This document shows positions 59,950-64,000 of a stretch of DNA of 64,000 nucleotides, one piece after another (position 1 is the first letter of the stretch; the number at the start of each line of letters is the position of its first letter). Origin of the DNA: Takakia lepidozioides. Lineage: Eukaryota > Streptophyta > Takakiopsida > Takakiales > Takakiaceae. The stretch covers positions 12,214,001-12,278,000 of the forward strand of contig CM060731.1 in the NCBI GenBank assembly GCA_030704615.1, read 5' to 3'. The notes beneath the pieces are model-generated. The model worked only from the letters and a program-made list of their open reading frames with translations, was not told the origin of the DNA and did no database searches. Made by a program: the position numbers and the translations under genes.

Positions 59950-61500
59950 ACAGAGAAACTATATATATATATATATATATATATAAGTCAAACACATCCT
60001 CAAAATTTATTTAAATTAAATTGAGACCGTTAGTCCTGACGATCCTTGATATTTAGATAAAATTAGGATCGTTAATGCTAGTAGTCCCACATATTTTCAA
60101 AACATTTAAATGAAATTGGGACCGTGGTACTAGCGATTGTGTTATAAATTAAAAATACTTAAATTAAACTGCGACAGGTAATGTTGGCGGTCCCATTATA
60201 TTTCAAAAGAAGTCGTGGTAAGATAAAGATTATTTAAGTTAAATTGGACTCCCGGTATAGAGTCAGCTTTAGCAAACCCGACGTATCTTTAGCAAAAGAT
60301 TAAAGGATTGAGACTGCCACTGACTTGGTGGTCGTAATTTTATATCAAAAATAAATTAGAAAATAAAATCGATATCGCCAAATCTGACAGTCCTGATTTT
60401 AACCGAATAATAATAATAATAATAATAAACGTGGCCGCACCTACGAAAGAATAAACTACATGGGACCGCCAATTTGGCAGTCTTTGATGTGACATCAGAA
60501 ACAAAACAAAACAAAATAAAATCGGGACCGTCGACTCTGGCAGTCTCAATTATATAAAATAAAATAAATAAAATATACAAAATAAAAAATTGGAACCTCT
60601 CTGGCGGTTTGGATTTTACATAAAAAGTAACAAAAAAACGGGACTGAGTTTTGGCGGTCCGGACTTAATCCAAAATTTATGTATTTATCGAAACCACCAG
60701 TTCTGACTGTCTTATTTATATCCAATAATAATAATAACAATAATAATAAATTCTGGAATGTCAGATCATACGGTCCTCATTTCATCCAAGAAAAAAAAAC
60801 AAACCCGTCAATTTTAGCGGTTTCGATTTTATCTCGAGAAAAAAAAAACGAGACCGACTGTGACAAAACGTCTATATCCCAAATAAATAAATAAATAAAT
60901 AAATCGGGACTGCCAAAGCTAGTGGTTGAAGGAGATTTTGAGAAGATATTTAGTAAATTTAGGACCACCACCTTCGTAGGTCTAGATTTTCAACAAAATA
61001 TTTAATAAATTGCGATCGCCTTGTGGGCCAGTGGAACCATGGTGACAATATGACGTGACACTAACACGTCACGTGCAAAGTCGTGCGTCACGTCGCTTCA
61101 AAAACTATTTTCTTTACTTAAATTTAATATTTTTACATTACATAGGTAACCTTAATAATAAATATACCATCAAATCAGCTTTCACTACCTTAATGTTTTA
61201 AGAATTATTAATAAATTTTAACATCGCCAGCTTTTATGATCCTTATTTATTTTATAAAGTATATTAATAAATTAACCGTCAGCTGTGGCGATCCCGATTT
61301 GATTTTTTTTAAGAAACCAAATTGAATTAAATGGAGATCATCAACTTTGATGGTCCCAAATCTTTTTATTAAAACTATTGATGAAAATCGAATCTACCAG
61401 CACTAACGATCCCGATTTTCAATTTTTTTTAATTTTAATGATTCGGGGCTGCCAGTGCTGGTGATCCTTGTATATATATATATATATATATATACCCTAT
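59950..61500. repeat. Array of about twenty imperfect hairpin units (GGGACCGCCA...TGGCGGTCCC type)
   Basis: Units recur every 60-100 bp, each with a half like CGGGACCGYCA, a few bases, and a complementary half like TGGCGGTCCCGATTT, joined by A/T-rich spacers. Clear examples are 60,462-60,482, 60,523-60,546, 60,639-60,660, 61,276-61,300 and 61,442-61,470. A TA run borders each side (59,960-59,983 and 61,471-61,494). A further unit lies at 62,240-62,310. No protein is encoded. Confidence 0.75.
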
Positions 61501-61768
61501 GTACCAGCTTTTAATTAATTAATTAATTTACTGAGATATATTTTTTGTGTTTTCTAAGGTCACACGGTTATTTTTTATATTTGTTTTAGTGTTATTGACT
61601 TCTTAACCCTTACTTTTATATAAAACTGAGTTGAGGAGACCCGGTTGGGCGGGAGATGTACATTTTTTTTTTAAATTTTTTGTAATTGGTTGTTGGGCGA
61701 CCATCTGACGACAGAAGATCTTTAGGCGACCGTCATGCAATTGGCGACAGCATGTCTTAAACAACCCT

Positions 61769-61925
61769 GGTTATGATGTGAAGGAACCGTGCCTGTTTCT
61801 TTTTTTCTTCCGCTGCAGGGCAGCAAGTAACGGCTATGAATTTGGTTATTTAAACAACTCTGATAATGAACTGAATGAACCGTACCTGCATTTTCTCTTC
61901 CGTTGCAAGGCAGTAGGTATTGGAC
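61769..61925 (+). repeat. Two ~90-bp direct repeats
   Basis: GGAACCGTGCCTG...CTTCCGCTGCAGGGCAGCAAGTA (from about 61,783) recurs as TGAACCGTACCTG...CTTCCGTTGCAAGGCAGTAGGTA (from about 61,877). Each is followed by a stretch reading TTTAAACAACYCTG or similar. They lie beside an AAACAACCCTGG word that could be a transposon end. Confidence 0.55.
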
Positions 61926-62379
61926 ATAAACATGAGCTGTAGGTGAAAAGTTAGTAACTAGGATTTTTTGCGTAGGCCCGCCTTTTCACACCACAATTTG
62001 TTGCGTGCATCAAGCTCAAGCTTCCCACACCGATTTCTTGTATCGAGAGCGCTGTCCGCAAGAAAAATGTCGTCAACACATGATTTGTCTTAAAAAATGA
62101 GTGTCTGAAAGTTGTAAAGTTGATGTATGTGCTTAAAAAACGCGCGGATTATTTTTTGAGTGTTTTTGAGCCAAGAGAGCCGAATTGCACACAGACAGTG
62201 AAGAACTAGAACACTGGCAGGTCTGAATCATTAAAAAATAAAAATCCGTGATCGCTAGTGTTGGTGGTTTCGATTTTCTTCAATAGTTTTAATAAACAAA
62301 ATCGGGATCGTCAAAGTTTAAACGCATAGCCGTCCGTGGTATTTGTATCAGAAACGGCAAAACATCGACAGAATGTCGC

Positions 62380-64000
62380 GCACCTCACTTCGGTAAGCTC
62401 CCCCTCAAGTCATAGTTACTCGCTTTGATGCGCGCGCCTGACTCCCAACCTGGCCGCCGGGCCAACTTGGAGCTTCGGCTGCTCACCGGGGCATAACGGT
62501 CCCCCTTTGTTCTCCCAAAGAACCCTCCACCGATTTGGAACGAGCGGGAATTCCCTTTGGTAGTTGGTAGTCCGGAACAGCTCCCCACTCTTTGGTCGCT
62601 TTCCGGCTCGCTCGCTTACCGGCTCGCTCGCTTACTCACTAGTTTTTGGTCACCAACGGGCTTGCACCGTTCTCAGGGTACTACTCCCTATATATACTTC
62701 TGTAGCTGTCCGCGGGGGTTTCACAACCAGCCATGCCATTTTATGGCGAACCACCACGAAAACCCTCGACTCCCGGTGATGAGTCGGGGTGAGTCTTGGC
62801 CCACTTACCACGGCCCCTATGGACCGTGATGAGTCCCAAGACTCCCCACGATTCCCACCATGAGGTCTCCGCCCCCATGGTGAGTCCTATGCCACCCCCA
62901 CTAAGTCCCGCTAAGCTACCACCACCCCTTGTGGAGCCACCCCCATCGCAACCCGGTGTGCGGGGCTCCACCTAGTGAGCGCCTCTGCCTCCTTGAGTGC
63001 CTTGGGCACTCAAGGGTGCTTCAGCCCCCCCATACCTATCGCTGCCGCTGCCCCCACCACAGGGGCAGCCCCTCATGTGTCCCGACCCCCCTTCCCTCAA
63101 GGCAAAGGGTCGCGACACACACCCCTACCAACAGGGAGTCGATGTCCTCATCGACTTGTCCATTTTGTTGAAACGAACATCCAAGTTGTGGCGTCCCACA
63201 TCAAGGAGTTTGTTTCCGTACCATGGCGTCCCATGGCAAAGAACCAAACCCCACACTTGACTCCACTAGCTAGTTCGGCCGACTTCCTCCAAGTCCCGGC
63301 CAGGGGTGGAGCCTCTCAAGCTCCTCCTAGTGCACTCTTCTTGGCCTTCTTCAAGGTCAAGGAACGATCCTCCCCGAGGATCGAATCGCCTTACTGTAAC
63401 AACATTGCTTGCGATCGCTCCTGATGCCGCTTTTAGCATCACTTTGTGCAAGGGTTCACCTCGAACCCCCTTTGACTAGGAAGATAACCTTGAACCAACC
63501 GTGTGCCCCAATCACTACAATTGGGTCCGTCTTGGAATGCTGGCCTGAGGTACGGGAACACGTCGAAGCCGCACTACGACTTCGTCTCGAGGCTACACGA
63601 TTATAGTACGTGAACGGAAGCACATAGCTCCCGCGTTAGCCCGCACAACAAGGCAACCACCTCGGTAGCGCAGTTATAGTACGCGCTCGCGCCAGGTGCG
63701 CACTAGCACGTGAACTCCCAAAGAAGGCGCATGTTTCCTTGCCCTTTGGATGGGAGTCACCCGATTTCGGCACTGCGCAAACACACGATTAACCCAATTT
63801 ACCTCTCCCACTTTTGTAAGCTAGCATGTATTCTACACACTAGCCAACCACACCATGCATCACCATTCCAAACAAAATAGGACACAGAACATTTGGAGCC
63901 CATTTCCTTTATAACAAATTTTTGTACAATACAAGTTTTTGCAATCAGATTCCTGAGCTAGCTAAGCCGGGCTAAGCATGCATTTCCTCCCCCACGCTCC
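62380..64000 (+). other. GC-richer right end, possibly an LTR or retroelement leader
   Basis: Composition shifts sharply from AT-rich to GC-rich at about 62,380. A TATA-like word (CTATATATAC, 62,689) and a late A/T-rich motif (TTTGTACAATACAAG, about 63,919) would fit the promoter and polyadenylation region of an LTR. Open frames such as 62,975-63,424 are Pro/Ala/Ser-rich and match no family I know. No primer-binding site was seen before the window ends. Confidence 0.3.

Overview
The window is nuclear DNA of a land plant. It holds an intron-rich plant exocyst gene (SEC5), a PLS-class pentatricopeptide-repeat (PPR) gene and plant-type transposons: hAT, Mutator-like, CACTA/EnSpm, Ty3 and a tRNA-derived SINE. 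The style of the PPR repeats and of the hAT and Mutator-like proteins suggests a seedless plant (lycophyte, fern or bryophyte) with a sizeable, repeat-rich genome. That placement is inference.

Layout. 1-9,734 (minus): SEC5, 18 complete exons plus the start of a 19th, running off the left edge. 10,009-10,920: unidentified degenerate coding pieces. 10,967-13,275 (minus): a PPR gene split into five frames. 14.2-16.5 kb: small inverted-repeat elements, including a 722-bp hAT MITE with a perfect 8-bp target duplication. 17.3-20.2 kb (plus): decayed Mutator-like transposase, copy 1. 20.7-22.1 kb: LTR-like sequence. 22,177-26,674: a complete 4.5-kb hAT element with a broken transposase and a palindromic tandem array. 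It sits in one copy of a duplicated repeat whose second copy (27.1-28.2 kb) holds an 805-bp non-autonomous hAT element. 28.4-30.8 kb (minus): Ty3 Gag-protease remnant. 31.6-37 kb: LTR-like and unassigned DNA. 38.0 kb: MYCBP-like exon. 38.6-40.4 kb (minus): unidentified gene. 40.9-42.4 kb (plus): CACTA transposase fragment. 42.4-45.9 kb: a minus-strand gene with a ParB-like motif, interspersed with about ten quasi-palindromes. 46.6-50.1 kb (plus): Mutator-like transposase, copy 2, with GCM/WRKY-like and SWIM zinc fingers. 50.7-51.7 kb (minus): second Ty3 Gag. 52.9-53.0 kb: SINE. 53.6 kb: Ulp1-protease fragment. 54-64 kb: mostly non-coding, with a box-B-like array, an AT-rich block, an array of imperfect hairpins and a GC-richer right end.

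Only SEC5 looks like an intact host gene. Most transposon genes are recognisable but interrupted. In the two Mutator-like copies, most stops that can be compared are C-to-T or G-to-A changes, as expected from decay of methylated cytosines. The most unusual locus is 42.4-50.1 kb, where a gene with a ParB-like motif, an array of inverted repeats and a Mutator-like transposase lie side by side.
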